This document shows positions 27,653 through 36,032 of a stretch of DNA of 64,000 bases, in pieces (the first letter of the stretch is position 1; the number at the start of each line of letters is the position of its first letter). The DNA comes from HdN1 sp964473645. Lineage in GTDB: Bacteria > Pseudomonadota > Gammaproteobacteria > Pseudomonadales > Ketobacteraceae. The notes under the pieces were generated by a model that ran no database searches, was not told where the DNA came from, and was given only the letters and a program-made list of their open reading frames with translations. The stretch is from contig CAYYPW010000011.1 in the NCBI GenBank assembly GCA_964473645.1, positions 62,001 to 126,000 of the forward strand. The letters run 5' to 3'. A program made the position numbers and the translations under genes.

Positions 27653-28774
27653 TCAACCGTCACGCTTTCTGTAAGTGTCGCGTATCCAGCTGTTGAATGC
27701 ATCAACCACATTGCCCTTGAACTGAATGTCCCGATACGCATTGATTTCGGTAATGGCCCGCATCAGGGATTTTTTGTAACTGCGATCAGAGCGTTCGTTG
27801 GTTAACGAGAAAAAAGTATCGGCGATGGCAATGATTTGGGCGCCGTCGTTGATGGCGTCGGCTTTCAGGCCCTGAGGGTAGCCGTTACCGTCAGGGCGTT
27901 CATGATGTTGTTCTACCATGGTGGCGGCCTGCTGCCAGTTGGGCATGCGTTTCAGCCACTCGTGACTCCAGCGAACGTGCTCCCGCAAGCGCTTTTCTTC
28001 TAACGGATTGAATCGCTGGTTTTTATTTACCAGATCCTGGGGCAGAAACTTCATGCCCAGGTCATGCAAATAGATGGCGGCCGTGAGCTGCTGGAGGTCG
28101 ACCGGTTGCCCCAGATGCTGATGGATGCCGATAGCGATGCTCAATTGCACTTCGCTGCGGTTCTCCCAGTGGGGGGTGGTGCTGTCTATCAGTGTTGCCA
28201 TTTCGGCAAAGAAGCTGATGTCGCGGTCGGGCGCGATACGAATGCCACCGCTGTCGGGTGAGGGGGCTGTGGCCAGCTGGTGGGAATGCAGCGGCAAGTT
28301 TTCGATCACTTCGCCTGCGTACACGCGCATGACGGCTTCCATCAAAACGTCGGTATCGGCAATCGAGGCTGTTTTTGCCTTGGCAAACAGCGGAATCGAA
28401 TTCTGTAGCAAGCCGATGTCGGTTTTGCGGCAGCGCAACAAGTCTTCTGCGCGCATTTTGAGGTGGTCGAGCGACAGCGAGATCGCCTCCGCCAAGGTTG
28501 AGGTGAAGGGTAGGCGCCCGGAGCGCACCTCCGACATGACCTCTTCGATCGCGTGCACAAAATTCGAAAAAGGCTCTAGAAAACACATGCGGCAATTGCC
28601 CTTGACCGAATGCACAGAGCGAAACAGCGCATTGATCATGTCTTTGTTGCCCGGTTCACGTTCCAGGCTTAAAAGTTGGGCGCTGATGTCTTCGAGCTCA
28701 TCGCGCAAGCTGTCAACGAAATCACTGATGGTATCATCGTCGAGATCGGCGGGATGGTAAGGAACGCTGCTCAT
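27653..28774 (-). CDS. HPt domain / HD-GYP domain fusion protein
   Basis: 373 residues. The N-terminal 110 residues form a histidine phosphotransfer domain with HSVKGNCRM, whose histidine would accept phosphate. From about 190 there is an HD-GYP phosphodiesterase domain: YLHDLGMKFLP carries the HD pair and EQHHERPDGNGYPQGL the GYP motif. HD-GYP enzymes hydrolyse cyclic di-GMP. No receiver or sensor domain is present, so phosphate from a separate hybrid kinase could control c-di-GMP breakdown. ATG 28774 (MSSVPYH) is chosen over the open frame to 28828. No kinase partner is nearby. Confidence 0.85.
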   Translation of the reverse strand: MSSVPYHPADLDDDTISDFVDSLRDELEDISAQLLSLEREPGNKDMINALFRSVHSVKGNCRMCFLEPFSNFVHAIEEVMSEVRSGRLPFTSTLAEAISLSLDHLKMRAEDLLRCRKTDIGLLQNSIPLFAKAKTASIADTDVLMEAVMRVYAGEVIENLPLHSHQLATAPSPDSGGIRIAPDRDISFFAEMATLIDSTTPHWENRSEVQLSIAIGIHQHLGQPVDLQQLTAAIYLHDLGMKFLPQDLVNKNQRFNPLEEKRLREHVRWSHEWLKRMPNWQQAATMVEQHHERPDGNGYPQGLKADAINDGAQIIAIADTFFSLTNERSDRSYKKSLMRAITEINAYRDIQFKGNVVDAFNSWIRDTYRKRDG

Positions 28775-28893
28775 GGGTGAGGTCCGGTGGCTCGCATTAG
28801 CAATAAGCGTAGCAGGCCAAATCTTCACAGGGGTGCGACAAATACGCCTTGGCGTGGTCTTACCAGGTGTCTGAACGCAAAAAGGAGATGGAT

Positions 28894-29910
28894 GTGTCAG
28901 GCCTGTGGGTTCGCATGCGCACGCAGGGTGTGCGCTGGTTGGTGGTGTTGGTGCTGCTGTTGGCGGCGAGCGGGTGTGCTGTCCGGTTGGTGTATAACCA
29001 GCTGGATTGGGCGATTCCGTGGTATCTCAACGACTACCTCGCGCTGGAGGGGGAGCAAAAGGACCAGTTCAAACGGCAACTGGATGACTACCTGTATTGG
29101 CATCGGGTGGATCAGTTGCCGCAATATGCCTCGTTCCTGCGGGAGGTCGCGGTGCAGGCGCAAAATGGGCTTGATCGCAACGAGATTGCTGTCATACAGT
29201 CGCGCACCGAAAGTTTCGCCAATACGCTGATTGTGCAAATGACGCCTCATGTGGTGGATTTGTTTGCCAGCGTGAGTGATCAACAGGTTGAACAGTTCTA
29301 TAAAGCGTTGAAAAAAGGCAACGCAGAGTTTCGTGTTGAGTACATCGAAATCTCTGAGCGTGCCAAACGCAAACAAGCAGCCAACGATGCGCGGGATTAT
29401 GTGGAGCGTTGGGTGGGTGGGTTAAGTGATAAACAAGATGACATCATTCGTCACTGGAGTCAGACCTACCAGCCTATGGGCGAAGAAATTCTGCAAGGGC
29501 GACTGGCTTGGCAGACCCGTTTTCGCGAGATTTTGGCATTACGCAAAAACCAGACCGCGCAATATGAACAACAGATGAGTGCGCTGCTGATCGACCGCAA
29601 TTTTGGGCGTTCCGAGTCCTTCAACAGTAAATTCGAACATAACCGAGAGGCGTTGATTTCCTTGTATCAAATGCTCGATGCATCGCTCTCGCGTGATCAG
29701 CGCAAACGGTTAATTAAGCAATTGAACAGTTACGCAGACGATTTTGTGGTGCTTTCCAAACAAGTCGACAAAGCCAAACCAGTAGACAAAGCAAGACAAA
29801 CCGACAAAGCATTGCAAATGGACGATGCCATGAAAATAGACGATGGCAGCCAAGCAGGTAGGCCCCGACAAGCTGATCAAGCAGAGCAGGACAGCAAGAA
29901 AAATGGATAA
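28894..29910 (+). CDS. DUF6279 family lipoprotein
   Basis: 338-residue lipoprotein. A signal sequence ends in the lipobox LLAASGC; the mature part is mostly helical and begins VRLVYNQLDWAIPWYLNDYLAL, which is typical of DUF6279. Function unknown; it would be anchored to the outer or inner membrane facing the periplasm. AAGGAG at 28882-28887 is 6 nt before GTG 28894; ATG 28888 touches the Shine-Dalgarno and is less likely. The C-terminus contains five 18-bp repeat units. It overlaps cobQ by 8 nt. Confidence 0.8.
   Translation: MSGLWVRMRTQGVRWLVVLVLLLAASGCAVRLVYNQLDWAIPWYLNDYLALEGEQKDQFKRQLDDYLYWHRVDQLPQYASFLREVAVQAQNGLDRNEIAVIQSRTESFANTLIVQMTPHVVDLFASVSDQQVEQFYKALKKGNAEFRVEYIEISERAKRKQAANDARDYVERWVGGLSDKQDDIIRHWSQTYQPMGEEILQGRLAWQTRFREILALRKNQTAQYEQQMSALLIDRNFGRSESFNSKFEHNREALISLYQMLDASLSRDQRKRLIKQLNSYADDFVVLSKQVDKAKPVDKARQTDKALQMDDAMKIDDGSQAGRPRQADQAEQDSKKNG
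29764..29853. repeat. 18-bp imperfect tandem repeat in DUF6279 gene
   Basis: Five consecutive units (starting at 29764, 29782, 29800, 29818, 29836) each encode a six-residue motif of the form x-D-K/D-A/G-x-x. The unit is a multiple of three and stays in frame. It forms a hydrophilic tail of the lipoprotein. Confidence 0.75.
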
Positions 29911-31399
29911 CGGCGTACTTATGGTGCAGGGCACCACGTCTGATGCAGGCAAGTCGTTTTTGGTGGCTGCGCTGTGTCGGTGGTTGGTGCGACAAGGCGT
30001 AAAAGTTGCGCCTTTCAAACCCCAGAACATGGCCCTTAACAGTGCCGTTAGCAGCGATGGGGGGGAAATTGGCCGCGCACAGGCGGTGCAGGCAGAGGCC
30101 TGTCGCATTGTCGCACATTCTGATATGAATCCGGTGTTGCTCAAACCCTCGAGCGATCGGCGAGCGCAAGTCATCATCCAGGGGCGGGTGCGCACTGAAC
30201 TGGATGCCATGGAATACCATGCCTATAAAAAAGTGGCGCGTGAAGCGGTACTGGAATCCTACGCTCGCCTGCGTGAGCAATACGATGCAGTCATTGTAGA
30301 AGGTGCCGGTAGCCCGGCAGAAATCAATCTGCGCGCTGGCGACATTGCCAATATGGGGTTTGCCGAAGCCGTGGATTGCCCCGTTATTCTGGTTGCCGAC
30401 ATTGATCGGGGAGGCGTGTTTGCACATCTGGTGGGAACGCTTGATTTGCTGGCGCCGACGGAGCAGGCCCGCATTGTGGGTACGGTGATCAATCGCTTTC
30501 GTGGTGATATCGCGTTGTTGCAACCGGGCGTGGATTGGTTGGTTCAACGACTACAAAAGCCAAATTGGGGGGTGTTGCCCTATCTCATGGGTTTGCACCT
30601 CGATGCCGAAGATGCAGTGACCGATGTGAATGCCCGTAAGCGTGGGGCTAGCCTTAAAGTGGTGGTGCCAGTGTTTCCGCGTATCAGCAACCATACTGAT
30701 TTCGATGCGTTGCGCCTGCATCCCGATGTCGATCTTTGCCTGCTTGGGCCAGGTGCGCGTTGGCCTGAGGCCGATCTGGTGGTGTTGCCGGGCAGTAAGC
30801 ATGTGATCGACGATTTGGCGTGGTTTCGCGCACAAGGTTGGGCACCCGCCTTGGCGCGTCACTTGCGCTATGGCGGCAAAGTGCTTGGGATTTGTGGCGG
30901 TTTTCAAATGTTGGGGCATCAGATCAGCGATCCTCATGGGGTAGAGGCGGCCGCAGGCAGTGTGGTCAAGGGCCTGGGTTATCTCAATGTGCGCACAGCC
31001 ATGGCGCGCGACAAAACACTAAAAAATGTCAGCGGACAATTGGCTTGGGGCGATCAGGGCGCGGTTACCGGGTATGAGATTCATCTTGGGCAAACCGAGG
31101 GGCCAGATACTGGCCGACCGTTTGCTCTGGTGCGTAAGACCCATGCCGTCGTTGAGTCGCCACAACCGGCCAGTAGAGCGGATGGCGCTGTGAGTGACGA
31201 CGGCCAGGTGATGGGGACTTATCTGCATGGGGTGTTCGATCATGTCGATAGTGCGCAGGCGATTTTGCGCTGGGCGGGTGCCAAAGAGGCGGTCGGACTG
31301 GATATCAAGCAGGCGCGCGAGCAAGGATTCGAGCGTCTGGCGGATTGCATCGCCGATCATCTCGATACGCGAGCATTGATGGAGACACTGGGTTTGTAA
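29903..31399 (+). CDS. cobQ: Cobyric acid synthase
   Basis: 498-residue glutamine-dependent amidotransferase. The N-terminal domain carries the P-loop-like GTTSDAGKSFL and PFKPQNMALNS; the C-terminal class I-like domain has the nucleophile cysteine in GICGGFQMLG and the histidine in GTYLHGVFD. It amidates side chains b, d, e and g of adenosylcobyrinic acid diamide. ATG 29903 overlaps the end of the lipoprotein gene, implying coupling. It lies 19 kb from the main cobalamin cluster and has no riboswitch directly upstream. Confidence 0.95.
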   Translation: MDNGVLMVQGTTSDAGKSFLVAALCRWLVRQGVKVAPFKPQNMALNSAVSSDGGEIGRAQAVQAEACRIVAHSDMNPVLLKPSSDRRAQVIIQGRVRTELDAMEYHAYKKVAREAVLESYARLREQYDAVIVEGAGSPAEINLRAGDIANMGFAEAVDCPVILVADIDRGGVFAHLVGTLDLLAPTEQARIVGTVINRFRGDIALLQPGVDWLVQRLQKPNWGVLPYLMGLHLDAEDAVTDVNARKRGASLKVVVPVFPRISNHTDFDALRLHPDVDLCLLGPGARWPEADLVVLPGSKHVIDDLAWFRAQGWAPALARHLRYGGKVLGICGGFQMLGHQISDPHGVEAAAGSVVKGLGYLNVRTAMARDKTLKNVSGQLAWGDQGAVTGYEIHLGQTEGPDTGRPFALVRKTHAVVESPQPASRADGAVSDDGQVMGTYLHGVFDHVDSAQAILRWAGAKEAVGLDIKQAREQGFERLADCIADHLDTRALMETLGL

Positions 31400-31504
31400 A
31401 GTGGCGTCAGGCTTACAAGCTTATGTCGGGCTTGTCACTTGGCGGTATTGAAAATTGGCATCGGCACCACCATCTCTATTGCATAGCGATAAATGGGGTG
31501 TTGT

Positions 31505-32542
31505 ATGCCATCCACTGATTATTACTCTACTCTAGGCGTGGCGCGAACAGCCACGGCCGAAGACATCAAAAAAGCCTACCGCCGATTGGCGCGGCAATAT
31601 CATCCGGATAAAAACAAAGATCCAAAGGCCGAGGAGCGTTTCAAAGTCATCGGCGAAGCCTATGAAGTGCTGAGCGATCCTGAAAAACGCGCCGCCTATG
31701 ACCAATTTGGTCGTGCAGACGGGTTTTCTGGCGGCGGCGCTCAAGGCTGGAACTTTGACGCGGCCGGCGCCGGATTTGATCCGAGTGCGTTTTCGGATAT
31801 TTTTGAAAATTTGTTTCGCGGTAAGCGTTCACCTTTCGGGGACGGCTTAGGGGATGCCTTCGGTAAAAAATCCCGTTCCGGAAAAGGCGGGTTTCATTTT
31901 GACGGATTCGATAACGCCGAGGGTGGGTTTCATCCTGATGTCGAGCATGGTCGCGACTTGCACATGAAACTTGACCTGACGCTGGACGAAGCCTTTCATG
32001 GGTGTTCCCGTAAAGTGCGCGTTAATTTGCCAGTACGAGAGGCATCTGGGCGAGTCACCGACAAGCTCAAAACCTTGCAGGTACAGGTGCCGGCGGGCGT
32101 AAAACAGGGGCAACGTATTCGCATGAAACATCAGGGTGCCCCCGGCCCCAAGGGCACCGAAAATGGTCATCTCTACCTTGAGGTGAATCTGTTACCGCAT
32201 ACCCTGTTTACGCTGGATGGCCAGGACATCAGTGTGCGTTTGCCGGTTGCCCCCTGGGAAGCGATATTGGGGGCTGAACTCACCATACCCACGCTGAACG
32301 GTGAGTTGAAATTGAAAGTGCCGCCGAATTCGCAAAACGGCAAACGTTTTCGCTTAAAAGGGCGTGGCATGCCAGGAAACCCGGCGGGCGATTTTTATGT
32401 GGTGCTGGATGTGGTGTTGCCTACCCCCACCGATGAAAAGTCGCGGGCTTTGTACGCGGAAATGGCTAAAACCATGGCGTTTGACCCACGTGCCAAGTGG
32501 AGGGCGGGTGCGCATAAGGCTGCTGGGAAACCTGCACATTGA
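31505..32542 (+). CDS. CbpA-like DnaJ-type co-chaperone
   Basis: 345 residues. A J-domain occupies residues 4-70, with the HPD motif (YHPDKNKDP) near 32 that triggers DnaK ATPase. A Gly/Phe-rich linker follows, then a type II C-terminal substrate-binding region with VPAGVKQGQRIRMK. There is no zinc-finger domain, so it is CbpA/type II, not DnaJ. ATG 31505 (MPSTDYY) matches the family start. A long inverted repeat overlaps its stop codon. Confidence 0.88.
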   Translation: MPSTDYYSTLGVARTATAEDIKKAYRRLARQYHPDKNKDPKAEERFKVIGEAYEVLSDPEKRAAYDQFGRADGFSGGGAQGWNFDAAGAGFDPSAFSDIFENLFRGKRSPFGDGLGDAFGKKSRSGKGGFHFDGFDNAEGGFHPDVEHGRDLHMKLDLTLDEAFHGCSRKVRVNLPVREASGRVTDKLKTLQVQVPAGVKQGQRIRMKHQGAPGPKGTENGHLYLEVNLLPHTLFTLDGQDISVRLPVAPWEAILGAELTIPTLNGELKLKVPPNSQNGKRFRLKGRGMPGNPAGDFYVVLDVVLPTPTDEKSRALYAEMAKTMAFDPRAKWRAGAHKAAGKPAH

Positions 32543-32570
32543 TAGGCCGTAGTTGCCTGTCAATGTGCAG
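32532..32570. terminator. 16-bp stem-loop spanning the cbpA-like stop codon
   Basis: CTGCACATTGATAGGC (32532-32547) pairs with GCCTGTCAATGTGCAG (32555-32570) with one G-U pair and a 7-nt loop. The TGA stop at 32540-32542 is within the left arm. No T-tract follows on either strand. It lies between two convergent genes. Confidence 0.6.
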
Positions 32571-32629
32571 TATTCAGTGTGATTGCTTATGGGGACACAT
32601 TTCAGATAAAACGTTTACGTATCACATAG

Positions 32630-33412
32630 CTACTGTAATCGCCCTTTAAAATACGCCAACACCTTGTCATAGGCCGCCCGTGTCGGGTGGCCCTGCGCAT
32701 CCACCAGATCGCGCGTGATGACGCTGTGCGCCTTAGGACGCAAGTTATTGGGGTTGCCTGGGCTGGAATCGATTTCAATACATTCTATGGCATTGCCAAA
32801 TTCCTGCTGCAAGCGTTGCATGCGTTCACCCGGACACAGTTTGTCATGACTGAAACGCATGGTCAGCAGTGGAATATTCTCCTCTTTCACCCGCTGCTTG
32901 ATACGTACAAGATCCGCCGGATTAACGTGTAAGTCGCTGCGTTTTTCTGGGGCTGATCCCATTGGTAAAGATGGCTGGCACATGACCGCAGCCGTTATTG
33001 CGGGTTCAACCAGGCTGGCAAGCGCGAAGTTGCCAGCGAAACACATGCCTAAAATGCCTACCGGTTTTCCATTTTGCTGCGATTGCAGGTCACGAGCGAG
33101 GGCGCGCAGCCAGTCGACGATCGGGCCTGAATCACCTGCTTGCAGCGCTGAAAATTCCTTGCTGATGCAGATGCGGGCAATATTGATAAGGGTGCCTACT
33201 GCGCCTGGTGTGTTCCCCACCGAGCCAAAGAAGAGGGGGCTAACGACATGAAAACCTTCCGCCGCCAGTTTGCCTATAAAGCCGAGAAACGCAGGCGTCA
33301 TTCCACGTAGTTCGTGCATGACGATGAGCGCCGGTCCGCTGCCTGTTTCGATGACAGGAAAGGTATATGCGCCATGAGCGAAATCGCGTTGTGAAAAGTT
33401 CGAGGGGAGCAT
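32630..33412 (-). CDS. Dienelactone hydrolase family protein
   Basis: 260-residue alpha/beta hydrolase. The nucleophile elbow GMCFAGN holds a cysteine, the signature of dienelactone hydrolases rather than serine esterases. An early MHELRGM segment is the usual family N-terminal motif, and KAHSV near the C-terminus can supply the histidine. The natural substrate is unknown; many members act on simple esters or lactones. ATG 33412 (MLPSNFSQ) is the chosen start although the ribosome site is weak; the frame is open to 33547. Confidence 0.8.
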   Translation of the reverse strand: MLPSNFSQRDFAHGAYTFPVIETGSGPALIVMHELRGMTPAFLGFIGKLAAEGFHVVSPLFFGSVGNTPGAVGTLINIARICISKEFSALQAGDSGPIVDWLRALARDLQSQQNGKPVGILGMCFAGNFALASLVEPAITAAVMCQPSLPMGSAPEKRSDLHVNPADLVRIKQRVKEENIPLLTMRFSHDKLCPGERMQRLQQEFGNAIECIEIDSSPGNPNNLRPKAHSVITRDLVDAQGHPTRAAYDKVLAYFKGRLQ

Positions 33413-33673
33413 GAGGGGTCTATTCCGCTTCCAAAAGGTCATTTTACAGCATTTGCATCGATAAGGCATACCCGCAATCAACCGGTCGTGAATGTGTTCG
33501 CCACACCTCCGCACTTTTTGGCATGGCAATTGTGTTGGCGTTAACACTTCGCACGCCGAAGCGTGAGCTATCCATTATTTCTCCACACTGTTTTTCTAGA
33601 GTACCCGTTATCTGTTCAAGCATCTTTTCAATCCTCGTGGCGGTTGTGCCAGCTTTTGGTTAAAAGGGCGCAT

Positions 33674-34597
33674 ATGAAAAAGTGGTCGTTTGCCGATGGA
33701 GTAGTGTTGCCTTGGTTGGCAACCGCTACATTAAGCATTTTATGTGTTTTTTTACTGCATGATCGCGCACAACTTCAAGCGCGCCTGACATCGTTTGAAC
33801 ACAGTGCCAATGAAAACGTCATGCCTTATGTTGGCGGAGGTGCTCACGTTGGGTTAGATGTGGCAAGGGAACGTTCGGCAAATTCAATTCAAGCGATCGA
33901 AAAAGCAGGTTTAATTTCGAAGGGGACAGACTGCAGTACCCTCAAAACCAACATTGACACCGACGATCTGGAGCGAATTGCCCACGATACATCCCAATCG
34001 TTGGCGCTGCAAAAATTTGCGTTGTTGTTCTCTGACCCGAATTTAAACTCAGAATCTGAACAACAGTTGGCGGCCATGCTGGCGCAACGCGAACGCATAT
34101 TGGTTCAGCCAGTCGCCAGTCATTATATGAGCGTAGAGGCGATTGAGCGCAATATCGATGTTCAGCAAGAAGCGTTGGCTGCAATCGATGACAAAATAAA
34201 AGCACTCCTGGGCCCCAGCGCCGTTTATACCTTCGAACTCTTGAAAAATTCTGACACGGAACAGCAGCAACTGCGTGAGTTGATGACAAATCTTGATACG
34301 GTGTCCCCCTTCAGTGATGAACAAGTAAAAACCTTGTTGCTCTCGAAATTGACGCACAAAAAAATATTTGAAGAAACGCTGAGCACCTATAAAAGCCGTG
34401 CGATTAGTGCTGAAAAAAGTGATCGAAAAGTCATTTATGATGCAATAAACGATAGTTTGCAGCGCTATCGCGATAGCTATTTAGAGGAGGCTGCACAATA
34501 TGTGGATGAGCAGCAGCTAGCGGGATTACTAAATTACGAGGCTATACAATTTGAAGAAATGGAGGCCAGTTTGCGTATCGGATTACAAATCAATTAA
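33674..34597 (+). CDS. Hypothetical single-pass membrane protein
   Basis: 307 residues of unknown family. One membrane helix is present at about 9-27 (VVLPWLATATLSILCVFLL), followed by a long Gln/Glu-rich helical periplasmic or cytoplasmic domain. No catalytic motif was recognised. ATG 33674 is preferred because it begins just before the membrane helix; the open frame continues to 33563. The gene is more AT-rich than its neighbours and precedes a secreted pectate lyase by 67 bp, perhaps in one transcript, but I see no functional link. Confidence 0.65.
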   Translation: MKKWSFADGVVLPWLATATLSILCVFLLHDRAQLQARLTSFEHSANENVMPYVGGGAHVGLDVARERSANSIQAIEKAGLISKGTDCSTLKTNIDTDDLERIAHDTSQSLALQKFALLFSDPNLNSESEQQLAAMLAQRERILVQPVASHYMSVEAIERNIDVQQEALAAIDDKIKALLGPSAVYTFELLKNSDTEQQQLRELMTNLDTVSPFSDEQVKTLLLSKLTHKKIFEETLSTYKSRAISAEKSDRKVIYDAINDSLQRYRDSYLEEAAQYVDEQQLAGLLNYEAIQFEEMEASLRIGLQIN

Positions 34598-34664
34598 TAA
34601 GTCGAAACACATCAATTTCTGATGCCGAATGCGTCAATGAAAAAAAACATCATGGGGGATAATT

Positions 34665-35939
34665 ATGTTAAGAAAAATAAGTTTGGGCGTTGCGCTCCTG
34701 GCGTCCGCGACTAGCGTGTTTGCGGCAACCAACCGGCCCAGTGGATACACCACAATATGCTACTCCGGTGAGACTTGCAGCGTCTTGCGTACGACCAATG
34801 TGGCATTTGGTGCAGCAGGAACATTTGCCTATAAGACGCTCTCTGGCACTTTCAAGTGTAGTGTGGCAACGTTTGGCTATGATCCGAATCCGCACAAAGA
34901 GGTGAAAGAGTGCTCCATTCCATCAGGTGCAGACGGCGGCGGTGATCCATCGGATGGATCTTTTGCTAGTGTGAGTTTAAATGCAGCAGGCGGCAAAGGC
35001 CTTGTAGATCTAGCTTGGACAGTGAAGGGCAACATCACCAACGTTCAGGTGATGCGCGATACTGATTCCAACCCGGTGGGACGCAGCAGGATCGCCACCT
35101 TGGGAACGACGACCCAGCGCTATAGCGATACCAGTGTTAAAAATGGCACAACCTATTGGTATTGGATCAAGTTTGGAAAGGCAGACGGCAGTTCTGACAG
35201 CTCTAACGCCGCGTCTGCAACACCCATTGCACCGGGTATTCCAGGTAACAGCAACGAGTGTGTGGCTGGCGCCACCATCAAGAACAAAACGGTGGATTGT
35301 GGTGGTAAGACGATAGGGCTTTCCTGCAATGCAGATAGCGAGTCACAACCCCCCGTATTAACCCTGATTAACGCAACGGTAAAAAATCTGCGTATTGCCA
35401 AGAATGGCGGGTCTGATGGTATTCATTGCACAGCGGGCAATTGTACGCTTGAAAATGTGGTATGGGAGGATATCTGCGAAGATGCTGCCACCCACAAATC
35501 TGAAGGCGGCACGCTCACCGTAATTGGGGGCTCTGCCTATAACGACACAACCGGGCCTGGCGGAAAGCCCGACAAAGTTTTCCAGCATAACTCTAAAAAT
35601 AGCACCACCCTCCTGACCGGCGGTTTTACGCTATTAGGGCAGCATGGAAAGCTGTGGCGATCATGTGGGGATTGTTCAAATAATGGCGGACCACGTAATC
35701 TGATTATCGATAACGTGAAGGTCAATGCGACCGTCGGCAGCATCGCAGGTGTCAATCGAAACTATGGTGATAAGGCAACTATACGTAACCTGCAAATCAA
35801 AAATTACAAAATGGGATCACCAAAAATTTGTGAAGAATGGAAAGGGATATCAAAGGGAGAGGGCAGCACACAAAAATATGGCGAATTCTGGAACACGCCG
35901 AATTGTAATGTGAGCCCGTCAAATGTAACAGCGTTTTAA
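34665..35939 (+). CDS. Secreted pectate lyase, PL3 family, with N-terminal modules
   Basis: 424 residues. A signal peptide ends near residue 20 (SVFAA). Residues about 25-80 form a small cysteine-containing domain of unknown type, and about 98-190 resemble a fibronectin type III-like module. The rest is a parallel beta-helix of polysaccharide lyase family 3: CTLENVVWEDICEDAATHK and KPDKVFQHNS match family motifs. It would cleave polygalacturonate outside the cell by beta-elimination. The N-terminal module may bind substrate. It is followed by a hairpin terminator. Confidence 0.82.
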   Translation: MLRKISLGVALLASATSVFAATNRPSGYTTICYSGETCSVLRTTNVAFGAAGTFAYKTLSGTFKCSVATFGYDPNPHKEVKECSIPSGADGGGDPSDGSFASVSLNAAGGKGLVDLAWTVKGNITNVQVMRDTDSNPVGRSRIATLGTTTQRYSDTSVKNGTTYWYWIKFGKADGSSDSSNAASATPIAPGIPGNSNECVAGATIKNKTVDCGGKTIGLSCNADSESQPPVLTLINATVKNLRIAKNGGSDGIHCTAGNCTLENVVWEDICEDAATHKSEGGTLTVIGGSAYNDTTGPGGKPDKVFQHNSKNSTTLLTGGFTLLGQHGKLWRSCGDCSNNGGPRNLIIDNVKVNATVGSIAGVNRNYGDKATIRNLQIKNYKMGSPKICEEWKGISKGEGSTQKYGEFWNTPNCNVSPSNVTAF

Positions 35940-35946
35940 GGTGATA

Positions 35947-35982
35947 ATGCACACCATGACCTTTTTTCGTTATGGTGTGCAT
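35947..35982 (+). terminator. Hairpin terminator after pectate lyase gene
   Basis: ATGCACACCATGAC (35947-35960) pairs with GTTATGGTGTGCAT (35969-35982) with one G-U pair. The loop carries a T-run. It begins 8 nt after the stop and also faces the convergent acyltransferase gene. Confidence 0.65.
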
Positions 35983-36032
35983 GGCTGTCTGAGTTTGTGC
36001 TGAAATTAAGAAAATAAATATGTTTGGCCAGC

